The notes under the pieces are model-generated. The model did not search any database, had not been told where the DNA came from, and saw only the letters and a program-made list of their open reading frames with translations. Source: Emydura subglobosa (Eukaryota > Chordata > Testudines > Chelidae). From it: a DNA stretch of 64,000 nt. Below are positions 1-12,426 of the stretch, piece by piece (position 1 is the first letter of the stretch; the number at the start of each line of letters is the position of its first letter). The stretch lies in assembly GCA_007922225.1 (NCBI GenBank), contig ML679961.1, forward strand, positions 7,237,702 to 7,301,701, written 5' to 3'. The position numbers and the translations under genes are program-made.

Positions 1-1551
1 ATGAGTGTCACAGGGAAATACAGACACGCTGCTGCAGACATGGAGACACTGAAGGGTAAATAGACGAGCTGCTGGGTGAATTGATTCTGTGTGCACAGAT
101 ACGGGGGGGGATAGGGAGGGAAGGGATGTGTGGCTAGGCACAGATTTGATAAGTCCAGGCTCATGACATATTGCAGGGTTTTGTGGTGGCGGCAGGTAGC
201 TTCTACAGCAGACGCGTCTATTAGCAAAGAGGAATGGGACTGATAGTTCTTTACTTTCACTCTCCACAGAAGGCATCATGCACAATTCTGGACGTTGCAT
301 GGCTTTGGTGTCCAGGAGGAGGACAGCGGCAGAGAAAGACGTACACTAGTTCTGGTGCACTTCTTGTCTCTAGTTTCGGATGCTGCAACACGCCAGGGCA
401 GCTCTGGGCTGCACGCAGCGCTTGCTAATAAAACACGCTTGGCTATTTAGGGCAGGATCTTTGCACTTGCTTGAGAATCCCAAACTCCTGGGCAGGTTCA
501 CATGCCCCTTTTGTCTTAAGTGCCGCCTTGTGATTAACGTGTTCCCACAGTTGTGTGAACAGAAGGGTGCGTTCAGACCCCACTGTCTCCACAGGGTTTG
601 TGATCCCCACAGTCTCCGCTACCTCTCAGCAGAACAGCATGATATATTTTTGCTTGAGTTTATTTTTGGGATAAAATATGGCATGGAATTCTTGTGCTCT
701 GCTGTGATATTTAGACCGGTACGGAAGATGGCTTCTCTGTTCTTGTGACGTTTCTAATCAGATTTGTCTGGACTAACACTGGCCATGGATCCACAGGATC
801 TGTGCTATGCCCAGCTTCTAAACAGTCCCTAGGAAGAGCCCTTCAGTGTGCCAGACCCCCAGACATCCCACTCTGCCTTAAGGGTAGGCCACGGGCCTCA
901 ACCCCTCCAAGACTGAGCCTCTGGGCTCCAGAGCGCCTTTTCACACCATGAGCGCTGCCCAGCGAGTCCAGCTAAGGCAAACTCCTGGTCAGCCACTGCT
1001 ACACTCTTCAGAGACCAATGCACCCGAGCAAGTCCTTGCGGTGACACCAGGCAGCCCTTTCAAAACAGAGGAGGGTTTGTTAGCCAATGGGCAGCCCGTA
1101 AGCTAGCGCAGAGAAGCCAAAGTTAAGGTATAGCCCCATATTGCCCACGCCCGGGCAGTCGGCCGGGCAGCCAAGCTGCTGCGGAATCTTATCCTAAACC
1201 CTGGAATTTTCTGAAGTGCCCTACTTTGCTCTAGAGAGGAAAAACTGCTGGCTCTGTCCCCATATACAAAACCCATGCAATCACCCCCCCCTGCGCCCAC
1301 TGCCGACACAATTCTGTCACGTCTGTCATTTGTCCTGGTTAGCGTGATAACGAGGAGCCATGCAGAGGTCCTAATGCCACCTACGACTGCTCTCCCACAG
1401 TAACGAGGGGCGGGGGGGGGGGGGGAATCTGTACAACCCTGAGCAGATTTGCTTTCCACTGGGGATCATTCCAGGCGTTTCTGAGAATTTCCATCTTCTC
1501 TTGGTCTCTCGGTAGCCCTTTGGACTCGCCTTGAATGCGCAAAGATCTGGG
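1..1551. other. Intronic, no feature recognised
   Basis: Unique-looking sequence. A run of 14 G lies at 1412-1425. No conserved protein similarity was seen in the short open frames. Confidence 0.6.
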
Positions 1552-1638
1552 GCTGGACCCTCAACCGGTGTAAATCAGCACAGCTCCATTGATTGCAGCG
1601 GCGCTACACTGCTTTACACCAGCTGAGGATCTGACCAT
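1552..1638. mobile_element. Palindromic MITE (GTGTAAATCAG...CTTTACACC family)
   Basis: CCGGTGTAAATCAGCACAGC pairs with GCTACACTGCTTTACACCAG around a CATTGATTGCAGCGG centre. Other relics of this family are at 8741-8815, 23337-23420, 30150-30235, 32437-32540, 38140-38205 and 60195-60290. Confidence 0.7.
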
Positions 1639-2803
1639 AAAGCAACGGTCAGCACCGCGCGGCTGGCTTATGCATTCCGCTCGGGAGAGGTGCAGCCCAC
1701 TCTCGACTTCCAGCTCTTCGCAAGGTGGAGCCTGTCTACTGCCCGAAGAGCTGCTGTTCTGCCTCCAACATCCGAAAGCAGAGCCTGGGCTTCCTTCTCC
1801 CAGGCGATGCTGTTTCCTTCTGTCCTTGCGTGACCGGCAGGAGCTACATGCCACCACCAAGTCACATACGCTGCATTCTGTGCGGCGACGCTCGCTGGTG
1901 TCAGAACGGAGCCGGCAGGTCCCTCTGCCGGGATAACGCCCTGTAACCACTTTGTGCGAGCCAAGTTATCTGCCTGCAGCCACCCCTCCAGCAGCGTAAC
2001 GAGCATTCGTTTGACTGTGCGGCTGGCTTGATCCAATGTACAGGGGGAGCTAAATGCCCAGCACTTGTTTTTGGCAGGGGAGCCCTGCGGCATGGTAGCT
2101 CATCTTCCTCCTGTTCCCCTCTCATATCCGCCACTATCTGCCAGCAACAGATTCAGCGTGACCGCAATGAAAAAGGCCGTCGTCTCGGCCGTCTAGACAG
2201 AACCATCAGCAATCCTGCTGCTAGGCTCACAAAGGCAGAGGCTGCCGGCCAATCCTAACGCCCTCGTCAGTAACAACGGGAAGCGCAAGTCATCTCAGAG
2301 GTGGGCAGCCAGGGGCCATTCAAGTTCATGCATCCTGGTGCCACTGGCCGGCTCCTAGCTGCAACTGTGAGACAAACTGCATCTCAGCCAAACCCACAGT
2401 GTCCCCTTATTGCCCCCAAAGAAATACATGGACCCTGTCTGCGTCCCCCTGCCCAGGTAAGCTGCCCAAGAGTTCTTCAATGCTTGATCAAAGTCACCTT
2501 CCTCTTTACTGTACAGATAATGGAAGTGCGATGTCTTCCCGGCCAGGATCATCTAGCAAGCACGGCGGTGACCAAGGTCTGCTGTTGTCCATTCAGGCCA
2601 GGTTAGGTTTGTGTAAACCGGGGCTATCAAAAACACTCATGCGCAATCAAAGTCTATGCTCAGCCATCAAGTGAGACAGGACCCCACACCTGGGGGGGGG
2701 GGAGGGGGTTATTGTGTGTATACACCCAGGGGCAGCAGCAGGGACAGGCAGGCAGAGCTGTAAAAGGGCAAGCTCCCAGGATGCTAGAAAGGAGACGTTA
2801 AGA

Positions 2804-3020
2804 GTTTGTCTACACTGCAATTACACATCCGTGGCTGGCCCCTGCCATCTGACTCGGGCTTGTGGGGCTCGAGCTGCAGCCTGGGCTCTGGGACCCTTCC
2901 ATCCCGCAGGGCCCCAGGGCTCCCTAGCCCGAATATCTGCACCGCAACTAAACAGCCCCTTAGCCTGCGCCCTGGGAGCCCGGGCCTGCTGCGGGTTTTT
3001 AACTGCAGTGGAGACGCTAC
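2804..3020. mobile_element. Palindromic MITE, TCTACACTGCAATTA ends
   Basis: The left end GTTTGTCTACACTGCAATTA is the inverse of the right end TTTTTAACTGCAGTGGAGAC. The GC-rich interior contains GACTCGGGCTTGTGGGGCTC and AACAGCCCCTTAGCC, as in a common turtle palindromic repeat. Confidence 0.75.
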
Positions 3021-4667
3021 CTGAATGTCAATACTGGGGTTTTTCCCTGCACTCTCCTGGCATGCGATTTATTACAACACCAGACACGTTGGTGACCAGG
3101 ATAATAAACCAGTAACTGAAGAACCCCCTGTATATTGCAAGGTACAGTTGTTCCTTTACACACAAACATGCCTGCCCCGTTGGTGCCGCGCACACAGAGA
3201 CTAGAACAGTGCCTCTCCTTTCACAGGCAGAATACATTCAAACACGCTGGGGATTTATCCTTTTCAGCCAGGACACCCTTTCAGAAAGCCTTTCATTCCC
3301 TCTTGTGCGCCTCAGAGATTCCCTCCTCCTGGGAGCTCAGCTTGACCCTGGTAGAGACAGTCTGCGCTCGGCCTTCTTCTGCCTTCTTACACTGTTGCTG
3401 TTAGCAACTTTTAATTGACGCTAAAGCCCTTGTATGTTTATTTTCGCCCTGTCTTGGTAACACTTTAATCTCCAGTAGCAGCCTTCCGGAGCGGCCGGCC
3501 TTACCAGGGGCCTGAATCTCATTTATACCGACACCCCCTGCCACTGCTCTGACAAGGTTACCACACTGACTGACACTCACTTTAAGCCCCTTTGCATTGC
3601 CCGGGTGGCGTAAAGGGACCGTGGCACAAATGCCACCAGGCCCTAGGTTCTCTAAATGGTGGAGTTTTGAAAATCACCCGCTGCAACTTTCTCACCATCA
3701 GCTGTAAGTGTCAAGTCAGCTCTGGCTGGAGCTGGGAAGACAATCGGAAGTGACTAATTTACTTGAGGAAGGTCGCCTCTTCCTCGCTTCACAATGAGAG
3801 GAAAGATTTTACGGTGCGCGTCGAGCGGAATTAACCGGTGGATAACGCCAACGTCTACACTGGCTGTGAGCGCGTCTTGGCACTGCAGATTCTGTATTTG
3901 AAGTCCGAGCTGCGTTGGTAAGTTATGACTGGGATGTGTTGGAAAAATATTTTAAATGAGGTTTGTTTATTTTGTATTAGATAAAAAAGAGATTTAAGTA
4001 GGTATTTGGGCAGTTTTTAAGTTTTATTTCTGCAGAGGTCGGACACTTTTTAACAAGTGGTCAGTGTGAGACCCCGAAGGCATGCTTTTTTGCATATTTA
4101 TACAAATACAAATAAAGAAATTACATATGCATAAATTTTTAGTGTTTATTGGTATACTTAGATTATTATTGTTATTACTATTAACGTTATATTTTTTACT
4201 TTTTTTAATTATAAACATATGCATAACAAAAAAATAAAGGCAAAAAATTTCAACTTATCTATCAACAGTGTTTAAACAATTTCTCTAAATTAAAAAAAAA
4301 AAAAAATACTTATCACTAGCTCCTCAATTCTGCTGTTAATCTTTCTCTCTGACCTTGGCAGGGAGAAGCACCATAAACATATTGAAGAAGAGCGGGAAAG
4401 TAATTTCAACAAAAAGCAGAACACTAAAAACAACAAAATGAAGTAACTGTAGTCAAGCAAACAATTATTTTCTTTCAGATGCATGTGTCACATGGCATTA
4501 TTTCCATCTGCTGACTGGCTGAGCATTGTCTTGTTCCCATTGTGAACGTGTGCGTTTATTTAAAATTCACCTTCTATTTACCTATTGTAAGTACTTATAG
4601 CCCCACTGCCATAGTATCCGAGAGCTTTGCCACCTTAAACGTGTGTCTTCTGGGCAGCAGGACAGTG
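3021..4667. other. Intronic; AT-rich block 3920-4320
   Basis: Nothing recognised in 3021-3900. From 3920 the sequence becomes strongly AT-rich, with an 18-A run near 4289. The stretch 1639-2803 likewise shows nothing. Confidence 0.6.
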
Positions 4668-4813
4668 TATTATACCCATTTTACAGACAGGAAACAGAGT
4701 CGCAAAGAAACTGAGTAACTTGCCCCAAGTGACACAGAGAGTCCGTGATGGAGTGGAGAACTGAACAGAGTTCTCCAGAACCCCAAGCGAGGCTGCTAAC
4801 GGCTGGGCTAGCC
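4668..4813 (-). mobile_element. MIR SINE fragment
   Basis: CCCATTTTACAGACAGGAAA, CTGAGTAACTTGCCCCAAGT and GACACAGAGAGTCC are the reverse complement of the MIR core. Confidence 0.75.
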
Positions 4814-4890
4814 TTCTTATCACAGCCAGCCTGGCACCTGTCCCACCAAACCAGCCTTCCTCCCAGCCGTATACACGCATTTCCTGAGAC

Positions 4891-5080
4891 AAGGTGGGTG
4901 AGGTAATAGTTTTTTATTGGACCAACTTCTGTTGGCGAGAGACAGAAGCTTTTTAGCTACACAGAGCTCTTCCTCAGGTCCGAGAAAGGTGCTCAGAGCG
5001 TCCCAGCTAAACAGAAGGTCGAACAGCTAGCTTAGCGTAAGTAGTTCGCACACATCCTAAGGGACAATTCAAGGGACCAA
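4891..5080. repeat. Dispersed sauropsid repeat (GTGGGTGAGGTAATA... type)
   Basis: GGTGGGTGAGGTAATAG, TTATTGGACCAACTTCTGTT and ACAGAGCTCTTCCTCAGGTC match a dispersed repeat I recall from turtle genomes. Its class is not known to me. Confidence 0.6.
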
Positions 5081-5430
5081 TGCGAACCCTCAGACAGCAA
5101 TGCCGCCCGACTAATGCAATGGCCTCACAGCCAAGATGGCAGCCATACGCGGCTCTGCCTGACAACCTGAGATATTGGGTCTAGAAAGATTAATTAAGTG
5201 ATTAAATGAAGTACTAACGAATGGGACAGAAGTTACTTTTCTCTCAGTACATATGCTACAAACCCATGTATCCAGAGGCCTGGAGGACATCTAAAACCTT
5301 CAGATCAGTGGGATGTTGGACAGGAGGCAGAACCATACCTGTGTGCACTAAGGGTATGGGACACAATCAAGTTTTACTGATTTAGGGTTTGGAATAACAT
5401 GGTGTGCACCGGGGCTACATTCATCTCAGC

Positions 5431-5590
5431 GGCAGTGTGACCCAATGGATAGCGCACTGATTGGGCAGCAGGCGACCTGGGTTCTAATCCTGCCTCTGTC
5501 GCGGGCCTCCTGGGAGACCTTGGGCACATCATGCCATCTTTCTGTGTCTCAGTTTCCCTAAAAAGGAGATAGTATACATCCCCTTTGTAA
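5431..5590 (+). mobile_element. MIR-like SINE
   Basis: GGCAGTGTGACCCAATGGAT (tRNA-like head), GACCTGGGTTCTAATCC and TGTGTCTCAGTTTCCC follow the MIR order. Confidence 0.8.
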
Positions 5591-5744
5591 TCCATGGAGG
5601 AAAAGCATAAACTATAAGATCTTATTTCCCTTTTGAAAACTCCCAATTAATTCCTTATTTGTTTCATTAATAAATCTAGATTAAGAAACTACCAATCTAT
5701 TTTTCCATTGATTAAAACAGAAGCATATTAATTTTAAATCATAG

Positions 5745-5825
5745 GGCAAAGTTCTGTTCCCAGTTACTCTGGTGCAACCTGAGTAACATCAGAGGGACTG
5801 TGCAAGCGTAACTGAGAGCAGGATT
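5745..5825. mobile_element. Short palindromic relic, MITE-like
   Basis: GTTCTGTTCCCAGTTACTCT and GCGTAACTGAGAGCAGGAT are inverted around CAGAGGGACTG. The family is uncertain. Confidence 0.4.
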
Positions 5826-6879
5826 TATTCAACTTGTAAGTTTGACTTTCCACCAAGAGACAAAAATGCTTTTGCATTTTTTCACTTTATTCCTTAAAAT
5901 TAAATAAAGAACACCCCCTTCCAGTGTGGAAGGCTCTGTCAGTGTGTGTAGTGAGGAGGACTCTGTGTGCGCAGATCCAGATAGACACACACAGTAGATG
6001 GCAACATGTGCACATGGAAGTCCCGATTACGGAGCGTTGTTTGTGTGACTGGGTGAGTTATTTACACGTCTCTACCTCGGTGGCAATGGCCACTAAAGTC
6101 TATAATTATTCAGATGAAATTGACTCTAGCTTCTTCTGGGGCTAGAACTCGGCCAAGAAAACACACAAGATTCTAGTACCAGCCAGGGCCTGTTCTTGGG
6201 AATAGAATTAACTTTCCACACTGCTCTTCTCTGGAGCAGTTCACAGCTCAGCAGCCATTCAGAGACTCATCACTTGGCACCAGGAACTAAATGGCTGAGA
6301 ACTGAACTGGGATCCTGAGGTCTCATTTCTTCCTCTTTGAAATATTCTCAAGCTAAACAAGGGGGAAATGATCCATTCATTTCAAATGAAGCAACATGCA
6401 AAGCACTTTGAAACAGAAGTTGGACACTACAGAATTTTTAGGGCGCAGTCAGCGACTACACTCCGCATTCACACCCCGGCTTACGACATACTAAATCTCC
6501 ATGTAGACGAGCTCTAAATTACACATTTACCTAAATTCTGCCTTTAGTTACACAAGCATGAATCTAGAGTAACTCCACTGCCTTCAAAGCATTTACACTG
6601 GTCTGATCCATGAGGTGTAAACTGATCACAAAACAGGTATAGGCAGCAAAACATGTAACTTACACCAAGTGGTGTAACTTTGCTCTTCGGTGGGTATGCC
6701 AAACAGGTGTAACGTACACTGCTGTGGCGTGGGAGGGTGTGTAACGAGAAAAGCAATTACCAGGAGGGGGTGAGAAAAGCAGCCTTTCACTACTACTTTA
6801 TCACATGCCCACACCATGCCCAGTGTGAGCCCTCCCCAGGAGTTGTGCAAACAAATCAGATATAGAATCCTTGTTCTAT
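5826..6879. other. Intronic, weak repeat traces
   Basis: Several GTGTAAC/GTTACAC-like words near 6530-6720 suggest decayed palindromic MITEs, and AAAGCACTTTGAAACAGAAG near 6399 hints at a MIR tail. None is firm. Confidence 0.45.
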
Positions 6880-7601
6880 TGTATAAGTAAGAGAGAGGTA
6901 GAGAGAAATGTTTATGCTAATGGTATAGTGCTGTTTAGTGGGGCATAAGTGGACTCCATCTTGTCAGTTTCTTGAAGTGAGCTCTTTCCTGAAACTTGTA
7001 CTATTGAACCTAAAAATATCTTGATGAATTCTGTGTGTGTGAGTGAGGAATGTATGTGCAGGGCATAAAAAGACACCAACCAAAACTGCTCTAATAACTG
7101 AAAGGGGAGTAAAGACACCAACTGCCATCCTAACCCTGAAACCTATCAACAACCCTAAAGTACAGAAAGATCCACCCTGGGAACAAAGGAAGTATAGAAA
7201 TAAGAGACTAGTCCTGCTTTCAATTAGCTGGTGATTACCAACTAGACTGAACCCAGAGGCAGCATGACACAGCCAGGCCCATAGACTTACGTGAGAGCCA
7301 GCAAGTATAAAAGATGGGCAAAACATGGAAACTTTGGGTCTCATTCTGCAATTGTCATCTTGGAGCATCGGATTCGCGTCTGACAGAGGCCTGGCTCCCT
7401 CCTCGTGCCCAGCCTAGTTGGCCACTAGGCTGGCTCGAGCAATGCATAAAAGGACTGGTCATTATATCACACCGGCTTGCAGAGCTTTACGAATGTGTAT
7501 GTGAATGTGACGGCTTTTTGATATTCTTACATGTACAATAAATGTGGCATAGTGCCTGGTCCCCCTGAATACGATCCTGCTAGTCTTTTCTAAGTGTAAC
7601 A
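6880..7601 (+). mobile_element. Solo LTR, endogenous-retrovirus type
   Basis: The segment starts near TGTATAAGTAAG and ends ...GTGTAACA. It has LTR-style signals in the right order: a GACTCCATCTTG block near 6952, a TATAAAA box at 7306-7312, and an AATAAA polyadenylation signal at 7537-7542, about 225 bp after the TATA box. A short U5-like tail follows. No internal viral coding sequence is adjacent. Ends are approximate and no target duplication was seen. Confidence 0.6.
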
Positions 7602-7717
7602 CCAGCACTCCAGCAGACCAAGAGGAGCCAATGGACAAGAGAGCACAACTTCCATTGACTTTGATGGGAGCTACACATAACCCAGGGTGAACTGAGTCCC
7701 CATCGAATGCCAGATCA

Positions 7718-7925
7718 GTCGTAGAAATGTAGAGCTGGAAAGAACCTCAAGAGATCATCTAGTCCAGTGTTTCTCAACCTTTCTGATACCAGGGACCAGC
7801 TTGCTGCCTTCCTAAACTGTGTCAGGGAGATCTCAGGGACCAACCCCAGCTCACAGACCAAGTGTTGTGAAACACTGCGCTAATCCATCCTCTCCGGCAG
7901 GCTGATGGAGGATTACGTATACCCA
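7718..7925 (-). mobile_element. CR1 3' end fragment, split by a MITE
   Basis: GTAGAAATGTAGAGCTGGAA and AACCTCAAGAGATCATCTAG are the reverse complement of the CR1 3' end. The CR1 text resumes with TCCATCCTCTCCGGCAGG after the inserted element at 7765-7877. Confidence 0.75.
7765..7877. mobile_element. hAT-type MITE, 113 bp, inserted in CR1
   Basis: Its terminal inverted repeats are CAGTGTTTCTCAAC and GTTGTGAAACACTG. Flanking 8-mers are ATCTAGTC (7757-7764) and CGCTAATC (7878-7885), a decayed duplication matching at 5 of 8 positions. CAGTG ends and 8-bp duplications are hAT hallmarks. Confidence 0.8.
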
Positions 7926-8335
7926 GACCATTTAACACCGCCCCTAAATGCCAAGGCAATGCAAGTTACATTACTTTGCCACTTCTACCTGATGCACAAC
8001 ACGCATCACCATCTACCAACACTGCCGAGTGTGACCCTGTCGAATTTCTCCCATGTTCGGTATTTATTATAAGTCCCCAGATGTGAACAACCACAAGACA
8101 GGAGACTGCCGCTTCAGAGGAACGAATCAGGGCCAGAGTTAACCTCTGCTGTGACAGACACGTGCAGATGTGACAAAAGCAGATATCTCGGCGATTGGTG
8201 CTAGACCAATAAGCAAGCGCCAGCTGGCGACGCGCTGACGTGGGGAAGCGAGGAGAGGAATAAAAGCAATCAGCGATTTGAGAAATTAGTGCCTTGCTCA
8301 GGCTCGGTGCGAACCGCCACGGATGAATCACGGCG

Positions 8336-8419
8336 AACGGCAGGTACACACACAACACCGGTCAACGGCAGGTACACACACAACACCGGTCAACGGCAGG
8401 TACACACACAACACCTGTC
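8336..8419 (+). repeat. Tandem repeat, three 28-bp units
   Basis: Units start AACGGCAGGTACACACACAA at 8336, 8364 and 8392. Units 1 and 2 are identical; unit 3 differs by one base (CCTGTC for CCGGTC). Confidence 0.95.
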
Positions 8420-8740
8420 AACGTGTCGTCTTCCGCAATGACTTGCCGAGCCACGTCCCAAGGAATGTCACCACAACTGACGGCTGATTATGACTGTTTG
8501 CTCTCTGGCATAGGGTGCACGGAGACAGGGCTGCAAACCTGGGTCCGGTAGCATTTCCAAACTGCCTGGGGAACAGTGGGGGGGGCTCCTTTGCGGAATG
8601 TCATTGCTTTTCTGTTCTTTGCGATGAATGTGATCGCAGGTGAGGGGAAGGCAGAGCCCAGTGCATGCCACTCACAGTGATTCAGTGCAACATGCCGCAG
8701 GAGGCTTCCCTCTGGGACTCAGTCTGCAAGCAAAGGGACA

Positions 8741-8815
8741 GATTCTCACCTGGTGGCAATCTGTGTAACTCCACTGAAATCAATGGAGAGCTGCTGATTT
8801 ACCCCATCATTAAGG
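8741..8815. mobile_element. MITE relic, GTGTAAATCAG family
   Basis: Contains ATCTGTGTAACTCCACTGAA and CAATGGAGAGCTGCTGATTT, inverted halves of the family palindrome. Confidence 0.6.
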
Positions 8816-11368
8816 CCTGGCCTTACAGGAAGAAAGTATGCAACGAAACAGTCTAAATTCCTCTCTGGAAAAGCTGAAAAAAATTCCCTTCCCAAAGCCA
8901 GTGACCCACCCCATGTATGCAAGTGTTGCTAGAGAAAAGGAAAGGACAGCGAGTTAGACCCTCCGGTCTACCTGAGCTCGCTGTTCCAGCTTCCAATGGC
9001 CGAGCACAGGGATATCATGCCGGTGTAGATTACAACAGCCTCAAGGTTGCTCTAAATAATGGTCACCAAGCGCCACATTGGCTGACAGAGATTCCTGGCC
9101 AAGTAGTCACCCTGGCCAGGCCCCCTTTGCCCTGGTCAGGACCTGCGCTGGCAGGAATGCACATGTCGATCAATAACGTTGCCTTGTCGCTGGTGAGTTT
9201 TTAATTCTTCTTGCTCTCCATCTTTTCATGTTCCTTCTGGCCCCGATCTTCCTGGCTGGGATGGGGGAATAGAGGTTCTCTGACAAAACAGGACCCTTTT
9301 TTTCTCTCAGGTCTGTTTTCCCCATGGGCTTGCAGGCTACGGGCAGAAGGCACTGCGCAGAGAAACCTCACCATGCATGGACCTCTCCGACAGGCAACTG
9401 CATCCACGGCGCTGTCTGAACATTTCCGCAATACGAGCCTTGACCGGGAAAGCAACCGGCTTCCAGTCTCGTCACACAGGGTGATGTGTGTCCGGAGGAG
9501 TTGGGCAGCATCCCATGATGTGGTCACACGGACAGGAAACAGTCTGAGCACAGAAAGAGTTACAGACCAGTCCCTCATCTGGTGTCGTATCTGTGTCACT
9601 GGGGTCCCATTTCTTTTCTCCGTCAGCTGCTATTAGAACAGGGGCTGGGAAATTCAGACTAGCAGAATAAAACCCCACTGAAAAAACTGTGAGGAAAAAA
9701 AATGCGCTGGGACTGTTTCAAGGCTGTTGGAGGCCCAATGTGGAAAGGACAGAACATCCCTTCTCCAGTGAAATACGTGCTGTTGATTGGGAGTTAATAC
9801 AGTAATTTTTTACTTTGTTTCCTAGGTTTTAGAGTAGACCAGGCTGATTTGTTACTGACGGTTGGGTCAGGAGGATTTGGAGTTAGCCCTGATGGAAACC
9901 TCTTACTTAGCTTATAAGCAATTTTGGGGCAGGGACAGAATTTTTGTGGTGTGTGTGTACAGCACCTTGAACAGATCCGGAAGGCACCACTGCAATACAA
10001 GTGACACAGAGTAATAACAACTCTGCCAGCCTTACGAATCACCTCCTTTGACGCGGTTATGGAAGCTATTTCTGGCCTTTTCTGTAATTGGTGAGACACG
10101 GCCTAAATTAGATTTCTAAACTGGCTCTTCTAATTTTCTAAATGAACCACATGTAAATAATTTCATAAGTTTATTTTGTTCATTCCTGTGACCTTAAAAT
10201 CCCAGACACCTTTCTCTTTGGACTGAGACCATATCTGCTGAGTTATTATTTGGCATTATTATTCATTAGGACTATTAGATAGGCTCACTGCTTAGTATGG
10301 AGCTGTGGAGGTTGCAGATGTGGTGCCCTCGCTATCCTTTTAAAGGTTCTGATGGGACCTACTGAGGCAGAGTTTGCTTCATCTAAATCTTCTTCCATCG
10401 TGTTCACCACAATCTGGGACATGCTCTATCCTATTGTGACCCTACCAAAGGCACTGGTGTAAATGAAGGAAGACTCTGGCCCCGCCAAAAGATCTATCCC
10501 CACACAATCCTTCATAAAGGACAGATGTTGCAGAGACACAGCTGATCTTAGAAAAAGTATTAAAAAAAGACACGTCTATTGCTTATACTAACGTGTGAAC
10601 TTCCGAAAGTTGGGTTCAGATATGGACTGAAAAACGGGATGTTTATTATTCAAGTGTATGCTAATTTTCTGTGGTTTTGTTTGATTTAGGGCCCAATCTA
10701 GGTTCCAAGGGCCTGATATATACGTGGAGGCTATAAGCAGCGCTAAAGATGTCCATAGGAACACTGAATTAGCACCAAATGAGTGTCCAGTAAAGATTCA
10801 GAGAAGGTTAACTTACTTTTGTAAATGTGTCAATTCATACAAAATGCAGGTATTGTCAATTTCAGCATGGGACAAATGAAGAGTAGGAAGATTCATCATT
10901 GTAAAGTAAAGAGGAGCATGAGATCTAATTCTATTCTGTATTGGACAGCATATAATTCAGCTTCTTAGGGAAAGTTCTACAGAGCAGAATAAGAAGGCTC
11001 CGAAAGCACCGTAATCTAAGTCTATAACAGCATCTTAAATTTAATTATGGATTGTTTTAAAAGGTAATAAATTCACTGAATAATATTAATTAGAGTGGCC
11101 AGCAGTTGATAAAACTGAACTTCATTTATTAAAAATTACATTTAATAGATAACTTTCATTAGAGCTGAACTTTCATTATACCACTGCTATTTATAACACC
11201 TTTCCCTTCTGGTTAATAAATCTGCATTCCTACACTCACTGCATCTCCCATATAAAGGAACAGCTACTCGGATGTTATTGATATCCTGGTTCTCCGTCAT
11301 ATCTGAACACAGCCACTCTCACCTGATAGGTGGAGTGCGTTAATTTCAAACCACAAGCCAGTTGCTGA
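8816..11368. other. Intronic; unique, AT-rich from about 10500
   Basis: No repeat family or coding similarity recognised. 11030-11220 has many TTAAT/ATTAA words and could hold a homeodomain-type element. 7926-8335 and 8420-8740 likewise show nothing. Confidence 0.5.
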
Positions 11369-11431
11369 GGGCCAGGTTTTTAACAGTATTTAGGCACCTC
11401 TGGTTGCAGATCAGGTGCTTTTGAAAATCCC
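11369..11431. mobile_element. MITE relic, TTTGAAAATC family
   Basis: GGCCAGGTTTTTAACAG and CAGGTGCTTTTGAAAATCCC are inverted ends around TATTTAGGCACC, as in 32167-32424. Confidence 0.55.
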
Positions 11432-11572
11432 AATAGCACCGAAGCACCTAACTCCCGCTGATTTCTAACCGTCGTTCAATTACAGCAAAGAAAGGATTTT
11501 AGCCAATCACGGTTCCGGACAAGCAGGCGGTGACTGTCTGCTCACAAACATGGAAATCCTTTCTGGCACTTT

Positions 11573-11829
11573 GGGCCAAATTGTCAAAATCGGAGGCCTA
11601 CCGTCTGCATGCAGAAAAACACATGCAACTGTGCACCAACACTTCTGGGAACCATCACTATGACTGCACATGGCAATCGGGAGAGTGTGCATGCACATGG
11701 TCATTTGGGCTTCCAAATAATCATGTAGGCATCCAATTCCAGGCACAGAATGGTAGGTGTGCAATTGGGTGCCGTGTGTGCATTTCTGCATAGGCAGATC
11801 TCAAGCTTCCAGTCTGAAAATTTTGCCCC
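11573..11829. mobile_element. MITE-like element with GGGCCAAATTGTCAAAA ends
   Basis: GGGCCAAATTGTCAAAA at 11573 pairs with TCTGAAAATTTTGCCCC ending at 11829. The 257-bp interior is rich in TGTGCATGCA-type short palindromes. Confidence 0.6.
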
Positions 11830-12426
11830 TTTTTATATTTCAGCCCAATCACCTCTCTTCCACTCAGGTCACTTCCTCAGTCACTCCCTTTGTAACGCTG
11901 TCCTCCCACAGCTTAAACGTGTTTACACTGATCTGAATTGTGTTTAAGCCCAATGAACTGCTTAATAAAGATTTACCGGTCCTGGCCCTAGCCCTGAAAT
12001 ATTCAAAAAAGCAGCAGTGCAGCTGGTCCAAAGCCCCATGGGACAATTTTTCTTTCTACATTGTGGCACACTGACCCTCCTTTCGTCATGTCCTATAAAG
12101 GTCTGGGTGTTGTACGCTGATCTACCCATAAACAGCCTTGACAATTAACTAATGTCTCAGCTTCGCTTCGCCACTGAATCACCTGCAAAAGCTGTTTGTC
12201 GTCTCACAGGCCCCTCAGCCTGGAACAATCTCCCTCGATTTACGTCATTTAAAGGCTCCCATCCCATCAGTGGATTCCGTTTACGTTCTCTGGGCCTGAC
12301 TCCGTTCTGCCTCACCCCAGTATCAATCAGGAGTGACACCCCTGAAGTCAGTGGAATACCACAGATGTTCGACCCGTGGGGGGAGGAAAAGTGGGCCTAT
12401 GCTGAAGTGAGGTGAGCAGCTTGAAG
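11830..12426. other. Intronic; possible LINE C-terminal relic near 12150-12300
   Basis: The plus-strand frame gives LTGPSAWNNLPRF, which resembles the WNxLP motif near the end of many LINE ORF2 proteins, but the match is too short to name. The stretch 12662-13224 is GC-rich with CAGGAGTCAGGCCAG-like words typical of dispersed repeats, family unknown. Confidence 0.35.
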
